Part shown: one piece after another, positions 32,001 to 39,943 of the stretch
How positions within the stretch are numbered: the stretch's first letter is position 1
Layout: every line of letters starts with the position of its first letter
NCBI GenBank assembly: GCA_905234865.1
Contig: CAJOJE010000010.1
Span: forward strand, 1 to 64,000
Origin: Candidatus Gastranaerophilales bacterium
GTDB lineage: Bacteria > Cyanobacteriota > Vampirovibrionia > Gastranaerophilales > Gastranaerophilaceae
DNA length: 64,000 bases
Reading direction: 5' to 3'
Program-made: the position numbers and the translations under genes
Notes under the pieces: model-generated
Seen by the model: the letters and a program-made list of their open reading frames with translations, nothing else
The model's database searches: none
What the model was told of the DNA's origin: nothing

Positions 32001-32132
32001 CGAAGTTTGAGTTTTAACTTTATCTAAAGTATTAAACTCTAAATCATCTGCTATTGCGGCATTTGTCGTAACTCCGATACTTAAAGCAATGGTTGCGGCA
32101 AGTAAAAATACTCCGTTATTATTCTTTTTCAT
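20094..32132 (-). CDS. Giant autotransporter adhesin with Pmp-like repeats, 4,012 aa
   Basis: The start is set at ATG 32132, where AAGGATAGG precedes it and a Sec signal begins (KKNNNGVFLLAATIALSIGV, cut near TTNAA). An upstream in-frame start would add 22 residues before the signal. The passenger is a predicted right-handed beta-helix with dozens of GGAI(Y/F) and FxxN motifs, as in chlamydial Pmp proteins. Four long repeats carry LYVDYDA, TEYLTGAARN-type and FTIFGNGNNIDG motifs. The last ~300 residues are an autotransporter beta-barrel (VWARPYTNYEKI onward). About 30 residues follow the last strand (LSFMIGAKG), ending NYNEYIK, so the usual terminal aromatic is missing. It probably acts as a surface adhesin. 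Confidence 0.93.
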   Translation of the reverse strand: MKKNNNGVFLLAATIALSIGVTTNAAIADDLEFNTLDKVKTQTSAYLNGEHSSIALYATKGTNTHSVLINGTTYYFTPSDETKDVLSKLTKTGAQALYEQDTPVNPVFTLESGGNTYYYSYDVSKLQSSASSIIEGTADEYNFTVSDGTNLAYKKINLEPNSLYNNLNDGLTIENGAGTRDFNVNLPNGEVKTFNYTYATPAGYTETSTRITDSAEFTEGANGYTFTNGVSAHEGGAIYISGDVSNTHKTIVSDFVENQVFWTEPLESGKYVNNAYGGAISYCDEDSANVSIDLIEGNFIRNGVTIAPGEGVDSSEVGAYGGAIQYYNDKDSKVTLGTVRGNFVGNYIHTPVGVTNAQGGAVHFGMNAKVDGVEGKFVANEIAAGSGGGGGLFARGESLDYVSADFIANRIIATSSDANGGMGGGMYTNTPIANITGDYINNYINAPGNSMGGAIYTTRSASIESITGDFIQNNVTSSDAGAYGGAIYALGTINSLEGDFIANYGDAVSNAYGGAIYSTSSIENINGDFVENYAKSEGTAAGGAIYSTGSLGDIEANFNGNHAVGENTTSTDNNAYGGAIFSTGTIQNITGDFTSNHANADTFAAGGAIFAQGAIDNISADFKGNHAIATGQSQGGAVYIGTSTGAPVSADALFNNSTFNANSVQSTDGNAMGGALFAADNNVTLANSSFEYNTAESTNSNAIGGAVFLSNSNLTLNDTTLTNNSAAAQGGAIASYNIKDDNTTVTIKAENKKVTVQNNSSALGGAIFGSKTNVVLNATGNDILLQNNNSTGTAGGTGYGIYLTGGNLELDANQNRTVTIKDDINVATAANNILINKNNEKGTVDLSGKVSASGATQIYGGTLKLSGSAFDETYNKFSIQGDSSLDLRNDNAGDVMTINTLSGDSELKLYVDYDAIDNKMDSLTVNSGAGTVTLNGINITKDNTAFVDGTETDYLTGAARNNVNVITNSITSLTDKGYLYTFTPSGDNGHLGVIRSEGYTGSLIDAIQNRIGSVVIDSYSMSDNYVLTEDLGTLAVNNRRFTIFGNGNNIDGNSYNGITVSYGQTLGIDDVGTFSGIIGSAVINEGILNVSDVIFTNNTRDIHNIYVLNLNGNNEINTITDNTPNTGITNIYSGSTQIHTSLNQDTVNIRGGRLVNDHDSVMTVNNLNAQNSELSVFDSLAIGAAVYNIGEISNTERIKGSFSNNTVTSNENSAYGAAIYNAGTLSNLRADFDNNTATGGIEANGGALYTYGNVTNLSGDFTNNRAVSGSGVAAGGAIRADYANVEINNSKFINNSATSTGTGYGLGGAIYGEGEDSNIVITASEGDVIFRGNIADNGAAIFNQNGTVTLNATGADILFENNNSTGTSTGAGTGIYSNNGINMNITKPNTITINDDIDILGTTAITGDGTLKLGSKAASANLQELDLTGNMALDLRNNNAGDNLKIDTLSGLSDAKLYVDYDATTNVMDKLTVDSGSGTITLSAVNILNDNDAFVDGSETEYLTGAARNSIIVTNYPVTSSVTSSGYIYTFTPDSSTNGLLSVVRVLYDGDLITAIQDNNLTLNAYSMSDNFTANRGFGTLGGVGRDFTIYGNGNNVYGAGNSGINVLEGQTLTIDNVNEFSNTSDYAVNNAGTLKVIDSSFTNNATADIYNIGTLTFEGDNSVVKISNEGTTNGDVTIKSGTTTIKTSADQKEIALHGGRLYNEGSINADVKGSEYYSNAINTTTNTALGASVYNEGELTLISGDFSKNTVQAEGYDAKGGAIYNTGNINAVNANFDRNSAISTTDFALGGAISSYSADMTTGITNISGDFTQNSVEAKTIAAGGAIDNQSHIASINGTFLNNSAKADDDSALGGAIYNDGEIDGIEGYFRDNNATSEAGANAMGGAIASMVDTSISNLNASFENNYAMANTGDALGGALYFIGTDADVSNAGDFGYNNAVSNSGYALGGAVYAVNTDLNFVDSSFTNNYATSTTGQSMGGAIYADNSKITITANTKDISLTGNSAATGGAIYAKDGDVVFNATGGDILLQNNNSTGTSSGSGYGLYLTGSNLELNASENHTLTVMDDINVSNPANAISINRNGEKGTVDISGKVTADGVTQIYGGTLKLSGNAFDETYNEFSIQGNSSLDLRNDNAGDVMTINTLSGDSELELYVDYDALNNSMDSLTVNSGSGKITLTAINITKDNTAFVDGTETDYLTGAARNNIDVITSPITSGTDTGYLYTFTPSGDNGHLSATRTQSDDTLIDAIQDRGAITLSSYSLTGNFVADEDFGALANDNREFTIFGNGNNIDGNSHTGITVAQGQTLNIDSIGSFANVSDVAVNNAGTLGINNSTFTGNTTDIYNTGTLILNGTNSFDTIKDDTEAKGTTNIQSGTTTILTSIDQKTINMQGGRLVNSGEVNAEIIGASGSSSHNSITTGEGDTFGGSILNIGSNIPDITGTFNNNYVSTVNGYAGGGAVANNNAGSTIENINATFTNNYAQGTEDTFGGAVLNIGTISSINGTFQNNHAQTNGNPNVSKGSAKGGAVYSSGKVETIEAVFNNNYASSSQGNAQGGAVYLQIANDDTVNVQNSSFVNNKATAENGTAQGGALYATSDTLNSLNITNTSFTGNEAADNGGAVYGNNIAITITNNDSDNILTFSGNKSNEGAAIYNNGGTLTLNATGGDILFENNNSTGTSTGAGTGIYSNNGINLNIQSDKNITINDSIAITGTTKLSGDGTLKLGSKAATTNLDVLNVSGDTSLDLRNNNAGDTLTIGELTGDNNLKLYVDYDALNNSMDKLTVNSGAGTITLTAINITRDNIHFANGTETDYLTGNARNDINVITNQISSATAGYLYVFTPDGDNGHLVATRTQTYDGDLIDAIQDRVGDITPTSYSLASNYTANENFGALAHDNREFTIFGNGNNIDGNSHTGITVAQGQTLNVDSIGSFTNVSDVAIKNAGTVNVSNSSITNNTVDIHNTGVLNLDDTNTILIVTDEGTPIGTTNLNTGTTTVNSITQNNVNIANNAKLAVTDSITANSGVVNNSTGGLELRNATLFSNVTGAGTVATTGISTIDENALVQQNVSVTSGTLNASANSLLGANVDNEGILNLSGGTIVSSISGTGDININADTTNSAVHATTGTVRLADATEMKFISGTGDTFGTANGFVLGAGSTLNLQDGTNALTEYDFNNAIVSTGSNVNIKMDWLDQVQSNSANIDGMFKITDIDMTNAAIVAAGDNTLEYKFTDTISDKVVQNVSSTAHLTNVTDNTNNYVQYEVRTNAGVDEGWLTSKRISLAKAVDETDAGDTSIYAMTGDETAAGNTLEGILTVQGNGNTINQRGVVVGNALNGNASLTIEDADIEVEGTALTVNGGSRAVLKTTNRSLQLLSTNSENSIRLNADGDNYAEVEIDAGDNTVTIANDVASDNVNNAVTYSSGVTLASANSTNLTQNVNATLIRTADTQDTSVKYNVNNGGALGFMTDSTLYNPDVNTTRATMNSINFNGGDVSTANGVVTTFRVADLQLNATSNYYGDVDLANRTMDRFVVANDDGTDGTSTVTAGTLNVAGLNLISDATSKVTKIHFADDNLKNNVEYTGPQGLTALSPIYKYDVNYDSNDGDFTFGRSGEDYSGYNPSIYAASVAAQAGGYLTQLNSYDEAFRNMDRYMLMTKSQRLSLKAQNHIQQMEKSRAIYAQSGSGYDPYQNVSSSITGRNYKSYDSSEDKELYEGALDRDDRGNVWARPYTNYEKIKMDDGPKVENMAYGTFFGGESSIHELGGGWDAAWGVYGGYNGSHQNYDGVSMYQNGGTAGVVGMAYKDNFYTGLTANVGANGVRANTMYGHEDFGMLMTGVASKTGYNIELADGKFVVQPNYLMSYSFVNTFDYKNAAGVKIDAEPLHAIQIQPGVKFIGNFENGFQPYADVAMVWNILDDSKFKANDVSLPSISVKPFVKYGVGIRKVGSDNFTGYLQTYATNGGRNGIGVQGGLSFMIGAKGNSIMRDRQSNLAPRTLKIAMNEFDPNYNEYIK
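23090..24120 (-). repeat. Autotransporter macro-repeat, copy 4 (C-terminal-most)
   Basis: This copy contains the ordered block NNNSTGT, DLRNNNAGD, LYVDYDALNN, TETDYLTGNARN, FTIFGNGNNIDG and GQTLNVDSIGSF. Its 23340-23420 stretch is nearly identical in DNA to copy 3 near 25190-25275. Boundaries are approximate. Confidence 0.75.
24935..26048 (-). repeat. Autotransporter macro-repeat, copy 3
   Basis: The same block order as copy 4: NNNSTGT, DLRNDNAGD, LYVDYDALNN, TETDYLTGAARN, FTIFGNGNNIDG, GQTLNIDSIGSF, ending GGRLVNSGEV. Long stretches match copy 4 at the DNA level. Boundaries are approximate. Confidence 0.75.
27010..28063 (-). repeat. Autotransporter macro-repeat, copy 2
   Basis: The same block with more divergence: NNNSTGT, DLRNNNAGDN, LYVDYDATTN, TEYLTGAARN, FTIYGNGNNVYG, ending GGRLYNEGSI. 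Boundaries are approximate. Confidence 0.7.
28655..29790 (-). repeat. Autotransporter macro-repeat, copy 1 (N-terminal-most)
   Basis: The same block: NNNSTGT, DLRNDNAGD, LYVDYDAIDN, TETDYLTGAARN, FTIFGNGNNIDG, ending GGRLVNDHDSV. Part of its DNA is close to copy 3 (around 29430-29560 against 25700-25830). Boundaries are approximate. Confidence 0.7.
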
Positions 32133-32212
32133 TTTGGACCTATCCTTATTTTTTTTCAGACAACTTTGGTTATGGCTTAATAAGTGTATAAAATACATAA
32201 CAACAATTTTAA

Positions 32213-32221
32213 ATTATATCA
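32213..32221 (-). promoter_or_regulatory. Extended -10 promoter of the autotransporter
   Basis: On the minus strand TGaTATAAT is a perfect extended -10. It predicts a leader of about 74 bases before ATG 32132. A -35 match is weak. Confidence 0.6.
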
Positions 32222-32358
32222 TATTTAACAAACAAGATAAATCCCCCATTTTAAAAAAAGCAAACGTTTAGAAAACTTTTTTCAAATATAGCGTGGGAAA
32301 AGCGGATATATTAATATTTTTTTATAATAAAATTACTCCAAATAAATGATTTTTAAAT

Positions 32359-33405
32359 TCATTCATTTGAAAATTTTTCGTTACATTCTTCATATAATCT
32401 TTTGGAATAACGGCTCATATCTTTTGAAATTAAAATTTCATCGCACTTACCTTGTTGTTGAAGTTTTCTCACAGATTGCAAGGCAAAATCCATAACCCCG
32501 TCATCTGCACAATAATCAAAAAAGTCCCTTATGACAAAATATTTTTTATTATTTTCTTCCTTTTCTTTTAAGACAACGACTAAATTTGCCTTGCAGGTTT
32601 TTGAAGTTTTATTTGTTGCAAGAACAAAATATTCTTTCTCGTTCGGCGATTGGATAAATGTTGTATCGTAAGTATTTCCGTCAATATTTTTTTCGTCAAT
32701 CGTTTCAAAAATTCTTTCTTTATAAAGTTTTTCACCCCGCATAAACGCTTTTGAAGCGCCGGGCGTTAATTCCATATAGGCGGAATTATAAGGCGGAAAT
32801 ACCATTTTATCGAAGGGAATATTATTTGATATTGAATATTGTATTGAGGCGTTTTGCGCCTGATATAAAATATTATCGTTTTTTGGGGCGGGAATTACAA
32901 AATTATTTTTATAATAAAAGGCAACAGGAGAAGGGGTATGCGAAGCATGAAGCGAAATTGCGCCGTCGTATCCTCTTTTTTGGCTTTCCGTTACGGCACG
33001 TTTCAAAAGCTCGACTCCCGCACCTTTATGGCTTCTGTGTTCGTTTTCTTCCGTATAAAGTTGAACAAGCTCTAATTTATCTTTTTTTCGATTATCTTGT
33101 ACGATTGCATATCCTAAATATTTTCCGTCAACATTCATTGTAAATTTTGTTTCCCTGCCCTCTAAAAAGGGGTTATCGGATTTTGTTTCGACGATTTGTG
33201 CTTCTATTTCGTTTCCTTTTAAATCTTTTATCTTAGTTTTATAAATTTCATTTTTAGAACACTCAAAAGTATCGTTTTCTAAATGTTTATGCCCTCTGAA
33301 CGTTAACGGCAAAGACGCAAAGGAAGATATTTTTTGAATTTTATTTGTATTTGAAAAAGAATCGGTATTTAAAAAATTCGGGGAAAAATTGAAGTTACAA
33401 GACAA
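32359..33405 (-). CDS. GNAT-family N-acetyltransferase, 348 aa
   Basis: The middle of the protein shows a GNAT fold: ELVQLYTEENEHRSHKGAG (acetyl-CoA loop HRSHKGAG), LLKRAVTESQKRGYDGAISL and PVAFYYKNNF. The first ~35 residues are Ser/Asn-rich with LTFRGHKH. The last ~150 residues are an extra domain of unknown role. The start is TTG at 33405 behind GGCAGGT; no ATG is nearby. The substrate is unknown. It is a single gene divergent from the secreted protein at 33577. Confidence 0.75.
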   Translation of the reverse strand: MSCNFNFSPNFLNTDSFSNTNKIQKISSFASLPLTFRGHKHLENDTFECSKNEIYKTKIKDLKGNEIEAQIVETKSDNPFLEGRETKFTMNVDGKYLGYAIVQDNRKKDKLELVQLYTEENEHRSHKGAGVELLKRAVTESQKRGYDGAISLHASHTPSPVAFYYKNNFVIPAPKNDNILYQAQNASIQYSISNNIPFDKMVFPPYNSAYMELTPGASKAFMRGEKLYKERIFETIDEKNIDGNTYDTTFIQSPNEKEYFVLATNKTSKTCKANLVVVLKEKEENNKKYFVIRDFFDYCADDGVMDFALQSVRKLQQQGKCDEILISKDMSRYSKRLYEECNEKFSNE

Positions 33406-33576
33406 AATATACCTGCCTTTTTAGATTTTATACAAATTAATAAAGCAAAACGGAAAAATAAAATGATTGTTATTTAAGAATTGTAAATTTTATTTTTATT
33501 TTACAAATATCTAAACCGATTTTTAAATGATAGAATTATAAAATAAAGATATTTTAAGATAAGGATGTTTATTTTT

Positions 33577-34662
33577 ATGAAAAAGAATTTTATGCTGTCT
33601 GCCGTTTTTATAACAATTTTAGGATTAGCACCGCTTACATACGCCGAAAATTCAGTATCGGGCAATAATGCGGAAAACGTTCAAGCAACAGCCGTAAAAA
33701 GCACGACAATAAAAAATTCGCTTTTTTCAATAACGCTGCCTGAAAATATAAAAGATTCATACATAAAAAGCACATCGAAAGATAGTATTATGATATACCA
33801 TAAAGACTCTAAACAAACGGGTTTTGGCGGATTTGCCTTTGGTATAAAAGCATATAAAAACCCGAATGATTATGCACAAGAAACAGGAACGACAAAAATC
33901 GGCGAATTGACCGATAAAAAAAGAATGATATATGACGTTGTTTTGTTGCGCCCGACCGATGTTCAATATGACAGCGAAAACGATATGCCGAAATCTTATG
34001 AGGTTCTTTACAACTTGGCAGATAACATAAAAATTTCAGGGAATAGCGGTTCCGTTTATTATAAAAATAAAGGCACAAAAGGAAAAGATTTGTATAAAGA
34101 TGTTATAAAAAAACATATAACATCAATCAGGGAAAAATGGGATTCAAAAAAATTGACTTCCGAAAATATGAGTAATATGTACAATGTTACGGCCCAAATA
34201 GGGAAGGATGTTTTAAATAAAATCGGATACGCATATTACGATATTAATAATGACGGCATAGAAGAACTTTTAATCGGAGAAATTTCAACAGGCGAAAACA
34301 AAGGTATAATTTACGATATTTACACAATGGTTGACAGAAAGCCGAATCATGTCGTAAGCGGAAATTATAAAAACAGATATTTTGTATGCAATGATTATTT
34401 TGTATGTGATGAATTTGCGGAAGATGATGAAGAGTACGGAACAATAGTATACTTTTTAACGGAAAACACAACAAACCTTTTAAGACAATTAGAATACAGA
34501 TATGATGAAAAAAGAGATAAGGAAAAGCCTTGGTTTGTTTCGTACGGAATTGACAAAGGGGTTTTTGAATACGTTTCAAAAGAAGTATTTTATGAAAAGA
34601 GAAATTCGCTCAGCAAGTATAAAAAGTTTGATTTTATACCACTGAGCGAATTTGAACAATAA
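33577..34662 (+). CDS. Secreted protein with an EF-hand-like calcium loop, unknown function
   Basis: The start at 33577 is preferred because AAGGA lies about ten bases upstream; the ATG at 33565 directly abuts that site. The 361 residues begin with a Sec signal (KKNFMLSAVFITILGLAPLT, cut near YAE). The N-terminal half has no recognised domain. The C-terminal half has YYDINNDGIEELLIG, an EF-hand/dockerin-type loop (DxNxDGxxE), then repeats of FVCND/FVCDE. It probably acts in the periplasm or outside. No operon partner is seen. Confidence 0.7.
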   Translation: MKKNFMLSAVFITILGLAPLTYAENSVSGNNAENVQATAVKSTTIKNSLFSITLPENIKDSYIKSTSKDSIMIYHKDSKQTGFGGFAFGIKAYKNPNDYAQETGTTKIGELTDKKRMIYDVVLLRPTDVQYDSENDMPKSYEVLYNLADNIKISGNSGSVYYKNKGTKGKDLYKDVIKKHITSIREKWDSKKLTSENMSNMYNVTAQIGKDVLNKIGYAYYDINNDGIEELLIGEISTGENKGIIYDIYTMVDRKPNHVVSGNYKNRYFVCNDYFVCDEFAEDDEEYGTIVYFLTENTTNLLRQLEYRYDEKRDKEKPWFVSYGIDKGVFEYVSKEVFYEKRNSLSKYKKFDFIPLSEFEQ

Positions 34663-34940
34663 ATTCATTTGTCTTGATAATTAAAAATATATTTAAGAAC
34701 TGCGGTTTTTTCCGTTTTATTGGTATACACTTTTTTATCAAGATTTATTTATATTTTCCCTTAAAACCTTTTGCATAAGGGGTTTTACCGCCTAAAATTT
34801 CCGCCTCTTGGAATTTCTTAACAGCTCACTTTACTTGGACTTCGTTTCAGAATTTCTCTTTCAAGAGAAATTCTTCCACTCCGCCGTTTGTTCGCATTAC
34901 GGAACTCGGTGACTTTGCACCTCGTCCGTCAGAAATTCCG
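34663..34940. other. Intergenic region between convergent genes, with a strong palindrome
   Basis: No gene is seen here. An AT-rich part near 34680-34760 contains a CTTGATAA/TTATCAAG pair 55 bases apart. Near 34766-34790 AAAACC and GGTTTT flank a weak stem. An 11-bp arm palindrome, GAATTTCTCTT-TC-AAGAGAAATTC, lies at 34850-34873. The part from 34780 to 34935 is more GC-rich than its surroundings and shares short motifs with 40560-40740. Transcripts of both flanking genes could end here, but no textbook terminator is present. Confidence 0.5.
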
Positions 34941-36897
<1,957 letters not shown>

Positions 36898-36991
36898 AAT
36901 TTCCTCCTTTTTCTACTCAATAAAATAATCTTATAATCAAAATTCGTTTTTCTTTAGATTATTAACAAAAAATTAATAATTTCAAATTTTA

Positions 36992-37000
36992 TGCTACAAT
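36992..37000 (+). promoter_or_regulatory. Extended -10 promoter of ispD, leaderless geometry
   Basis: TGcTACAAT ends exactly six bases before ATG 37007. There is no Shine-Dalgarno sequence, so transcription would start at the start codon. Confidence 0.7.
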
Positions 37001-37006
37001 TTGAAA

Positions 37007-37675
37007 ATGAATTATGCAATTATTTTAGCTTCGGGGTCAGGTTCCAGAATAAATAAAGATAAGCCCAAACAATTTTTTGAAATAAACGGAAAAACCGTTC
37101 TTGAATATACAATATGTGCTTTTGAAAAAAACGAAATGACCGACAGAATAATTCTCGTGGTTCATGAAAGTTATATTGAATTTTGTTCAAATTTTAAATT
37201 TAAAAAATTATATAAAATAACAAAAGGAGGACTAACAAGGCAAGAAAGCTCATTTGCGGGAGTTGACCTTATTGTTGAAGATAATGCGAAAGTTTTAATC
37301 CATGACGGCGCAAGACCTTTTGTGAAAAACGAAATAATAAATAATTGTTATAAAGCACTTGATAATTTTGAAGCGGTAAATACGGGAATTGAAACATCGG
37401 ATACAATTATGGAAGTTAAAAATAATATCATTTCCGATATTCCAAAAAGAGAAACTCTCCTTCGTGCGCAAACTCCGCAAGGTTTTAAAAGCGGTTTAAT
37501 TAAAACCGCTCATAAACTTGCAAAAGAACAAAATATTAAAGTGACGGACGATGCAGGACTTGTTGTTTCTTTAAATTTAGCTCCGGTTTACGTTGTTTTG
37601 GGGGATATTGAAAATATTAAAATTACATACCCCGACGATTTAAAAAAAGCAATTGAAAAGTTAAGACAAAATTAA
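37007..37675 (+). CDS. ispD: 2-C-methyl-D-erythritol 4-phosphate cytidylyltransferase
   Basis: IspD makes CDP-methylerythritol in the non-mevalonate isoprenoid pathway, feeding enzymes such as the polyprenyl synthase in this window. The 222 residues show ILASGSGSRINKDKPKQF (CTP site), IHDGARPFV, TDDAGLVV and GDIENIKITYPDDL. The ATG at 37007 is preferred over an in-frame TTG at 37001 because of the promoter spacing. A ribitol-phosphate cytidylyltransferase is the main alternative. Confidence 0.92.
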   Translation: MNYAIILASGSGSRINKDKPKQFFEINGKTVLEYTICAFEKNEMTDRIILVVHESYIEFCSNFKFKKLYKITKGGLTRQESSFAGVDLIVEDNAKVLIHDGARPFVKNEIINNCYKALDNFEAVNTGIETSDTIMEVKNNIISDIPKRETLLRAQTPQGFKSGLIKTAHKLAKEQNIKVTDDAGLVVSLNLAPVYVVLGDIENIKITYPDDLKKAIEKLRQN

Positions 37676-37676
37676 T

Positions 37677-38414
37677 TTATAAATCGTCAATATCTTCAAA
37701 CCCGGGAGAGCGAGAAGGTAAATTTTGATATCCCGCATTTGTCATAACGGATTTTCTTATGTATTTATCCGAATAATTGCCTTTTAAAAAGAGCTTTTTA
37801 ATGGTATTTTCCCTATCAACGAGAGTATGAACGTTTTCTTCGAGTTTCGGGTTTTTTTCCGTAAAATTCGTCCAGACCGCAGCTTCTAAAGTCCAGCAAT
37901 AAGTTTCTTCGTTTATTGAATTAAATTCATCCTGATGAAGCGCTTCATGGCTTAAAAGAGCCGCAAGAGCTTCAGGAGGGGCATTTGTATGTTTTTTATT
38001 TACAAAAATATAAAGCTGATTTTTTCTTTTCCACCCTAAAGCGTCAAAATCCGCATAAGCGGGGTTCAATTCCGATAAGTCACGAAACTCGATTTTGACG
38101 GGTTTTAAAGTAAGGTTTTCTCCCAAAATCGCTTTCCTTGAAAAATCGCTCAAACCGCCCTTCATGCATTCAAGCGCCCTTACAAGGTTAGGTTCTTTTG
38201 TCACTTTTTTATATGTTTTATATGTATCATCGCTTAAATAATAATTTTCTTCAAAACTTTCTTTTGAAGGATATTTTTCGGTTAAAACGTTTTCTTTCGG
38301 TTCTTTAACGTCAAAAGAGGGTCTTTCTTTTTGAAAATCTTCTTCAACCGAATATGCGGGCAAAACAAGGATGACTCCGAGTATGCCCGTTAAAATTGCT
38401 TTATTTATTTTCAA
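37677..38414 (-). CDS. Exported putative zinc metallopeptidase (HExxH)
   Basis: The 245 residues begin with a Sec signal (KINKAILTGILGVILVLPAY, cut near YSV). The segment ALLSHEALHQDEFNSINEE holds an HExxH zinc motif (156-160) and downstream glutamates (163, 169, 170) that could supply the third ligand. No named family is recognised. The start is TTG at 38414 with AAAGGA about nine bases upstream. The gene converges on ispD with a one-base gap. Substrate unknown; the envelope is its likely site. Confidence 0.7.
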   Translation of the reverse strand: MKINKAILTGILGVILVLPAYSVEEDFQKERPSFDVKEPKENVLTEKYPSKESFEENYYLSDDTYKTYKKVTKEPNLVRALECMKGGLSDFSRKAILGENLTLKPVKIEFRDLSELNPAYADFDALGWKRKNQLYIFVNKKHTNAPPEALAALLSHEALHQDEFNSINEETYCWTLEAAVWTNFTEKNPKLEENVHTLVDRENTIKKLFLKGNYSDKYIRKSVMTNAGYQNLPSRSPGFEDIDDL

Positions 38415-38478
38415 AACACGTTTTCCTTTTATTCTTTATTCCAATAAAAAGTATCGCACGTTTTATTTTTTCGTCAAA

Positions 38479-39312
38479 TTACGACATTAATTGAATTGCG
38501 TTTTGCAACAGCTCTTTATAACTTGAGATAATATTTTTTGCCAAATCCATTTGAAGCTTTGCTTCTTGATAATAGGTGATATTTGCCTTAAAATCTACGT
38601 TTGAAAGCTCGATAAGTCCGCTTCTTACTTCGCCTCTGCCTATAACGGGGCGCCCTGAGGCTTCCGTTTCAACAAACATGCCGTCTTTGTATTGAAAAAG
38701 TTCTCTCGGGTTATGGAAATTCATAATCGCAAGTTTGTATAAAGGAGTAGATTCTTTACCGTCATTTGCTTTTCCGTATAAAATCCCGTCACCCTTAAAT
38801 TCAAACTCGTCATATTTTCCTAAATATTTACCGTTATCAGGATCAATCCAAAGTTTAATTTCCGTTGTCGGGATATTTATTGAACCGCCCTCGGATAAAA
38901 TTTTATTATATTCTTCGCTGTTAATTTTTTTAGAGCCCGACATTATTTCGCCCTTTTCGTTCATAATGTATCCTTGAACGGTAGAGCCGTCAGCTGCTTT
39001 ATAAACACCCGAATCATCAAACTTAAATTCTCCTAATCTTGTATAAGCAATTCTGCCTTCTTCGTTTCTTACAACGAAAAATCCGCTTCCCTCAAGATAA
39101 ACATTTTCGTTCGAAGTCCCCGGTATTGCCTTTCCTTGGTCAGGATTTTTCAAAAAAGCTTCGCAAGAAACGCTGTCAAGAAACGTTTTAAAGTTTACTT
39201 TATTTTCACGATACCCCGGCGTATAAATGTTTGCAAGGTTTTCCGTTGTTGCATTAAGCCAACTCAAACTTGCTTTTTGAGTATTCATAGCGTTAACGTA
39301 AGCATCATTCAT
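38479..39312 (-). CDS. Flagellar hook/basal-body rod protein (FlgF/FlgG/FlgE family)
   Basis: The start is set at ATG 39312, where AAGGAGG precedes it; the frame extends further upstream without a site. The 277 residues show the N-terminal rod helix (AYVNAMNTQKASLSWLNATT, then ENLANIYTPGYRENKVNF), the central EGSGFFVVRNEEGRIAYTRLGEFKFD and the C-terminal helix GLIELSNVDFKANITYYQ. This is the FlgE/F/G pattern; the length is closest to FlgF/FlgG. It overlaps the FliK-like gene by eight bases in a three-gene flagellar operon. Confidence 0.88.
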   Translation of the reverse strand: MNDAYVNAMNTQKASLSWLNATTENLANIYTPGYRENKVNFKTFLDSVSCEAFLKNPDQGKAIPGTSNENVYLEGSGFFVVRNEEGRIAYTRLGEFKFDDSGVYKAADGSTVQGYIMNEKGEIMSGSKKINSEEYNKILSEGGSINIPTTEIKLWIDPDNGKYLGKYDEFEFKGDGILYGKANDGKESTPLYKLAIMNFHNPRELFQYKDGMFVETEASGRPVIGRGEVRSGLIELSNVDFKANITYYQEAKLQMDLAKNIISSYKELLQNAIQLMS

Positions 39313-39943
39313 TTTTGCCTCCTTGCTTTCCTTTTTGCTGCCCGTCACGTCCTTTGTAAGGCTTATAATTTATATTTGAATAAGCTATATTTTGTTCCGT
39401 AAAACGAGCTTTAAGATAGTCTATATTGTTTTTTAAATAATTTTCAACTTCGTGATTATTGGGAATAAAAGAAGCGTCCAGTTTTCCGTCCTTTGCAACC
39501 CTTAAAATAACCGTCACTTCATTATCAAAATCAAGACGAAGCGCTTTATTGTTTTCTGCAGATTTTAATAAAACATCCCCCAAAGTTTTTGAAACTTCCA
39601 TTGTTTTATAATTGTTCGCATCGATTAAACATCCGTCATTATTAATTTTTACGTTTATTGCTTCCCCTTGCGTTGATACGTTTAAATAAAACATGGCATC
39701 ATTATTTTCAACTTCTTTTGTGTTGATTGAAAGTTTTTCCTGATTTTCTTCAAAAGAACCGTTATCAAACATAATCGGGGAATTGAGGCTTGCAATCTCA
39801 GATAAATCAACATTTAACATCATTTTTTCAAATTCATCCTTAAAAGGTAAAACGTCCTTATTGAAGAAATAATTTTCTCCGAGATAAGGGGTTTTTTGCA
39901 AATTTTGCAAAGATACATTTCCTTTTAAGTTGTTTTCAGCCAT
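39305..39943 (-). CDS. FliK-like flagellar hook-length control protein (tentative)
   Basis: The 212 residues have a variable N-terminal part and a C-terminal part (LRLDFDNEVTVILRVAKDGK and SFIPNNHEVENYLKNNID) that fits the FliK C-domain, where a strand pair is followed by an 'xxLxxxLxxLxxxL' helix. The end is Gly/Lys/Gln-rich (GRDGQQKGKQGGKNE). The position between a FliJ-like gene and a rod/hook gene supports the call. It is much shorter than typical FliK, so hook length setting may be reduced or the protein may be a fragment of a split gene. Confidence 0.5.
   Translation of the reverse strand: MAENNLKGNVSLQNLQKTPYLGENYFFNKDVLPFKDEFEKMMLNVDLSEIASLNSPIMFDNGSFEENQEKLSINTKEVENNDAMFYLNVSTQGEAINVKINNDGCLIDANNYKTMEVSKTLGDVLLKSAENNKALRLDFDNEVTVILRVAKDGKLDASFIPNNHEVENYLKNNIDYLKARFTEQNIAYSNINYKPYKGRDGQQKGKQGGKNE

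Noticed and set aside
20094-32132. Chlamydial origin of the window because of Pmp-like repeats
   Set aside because: No other gene looks chlamydial, and GGAI/FxxN beta-helix repeats occur in other lineages.
36898-37006. A CIRCE heat-shock element before groES
   Set aside because: No TTAGCACTC-N9-GAGTGCTAA or close variant is present in the intergenic region.
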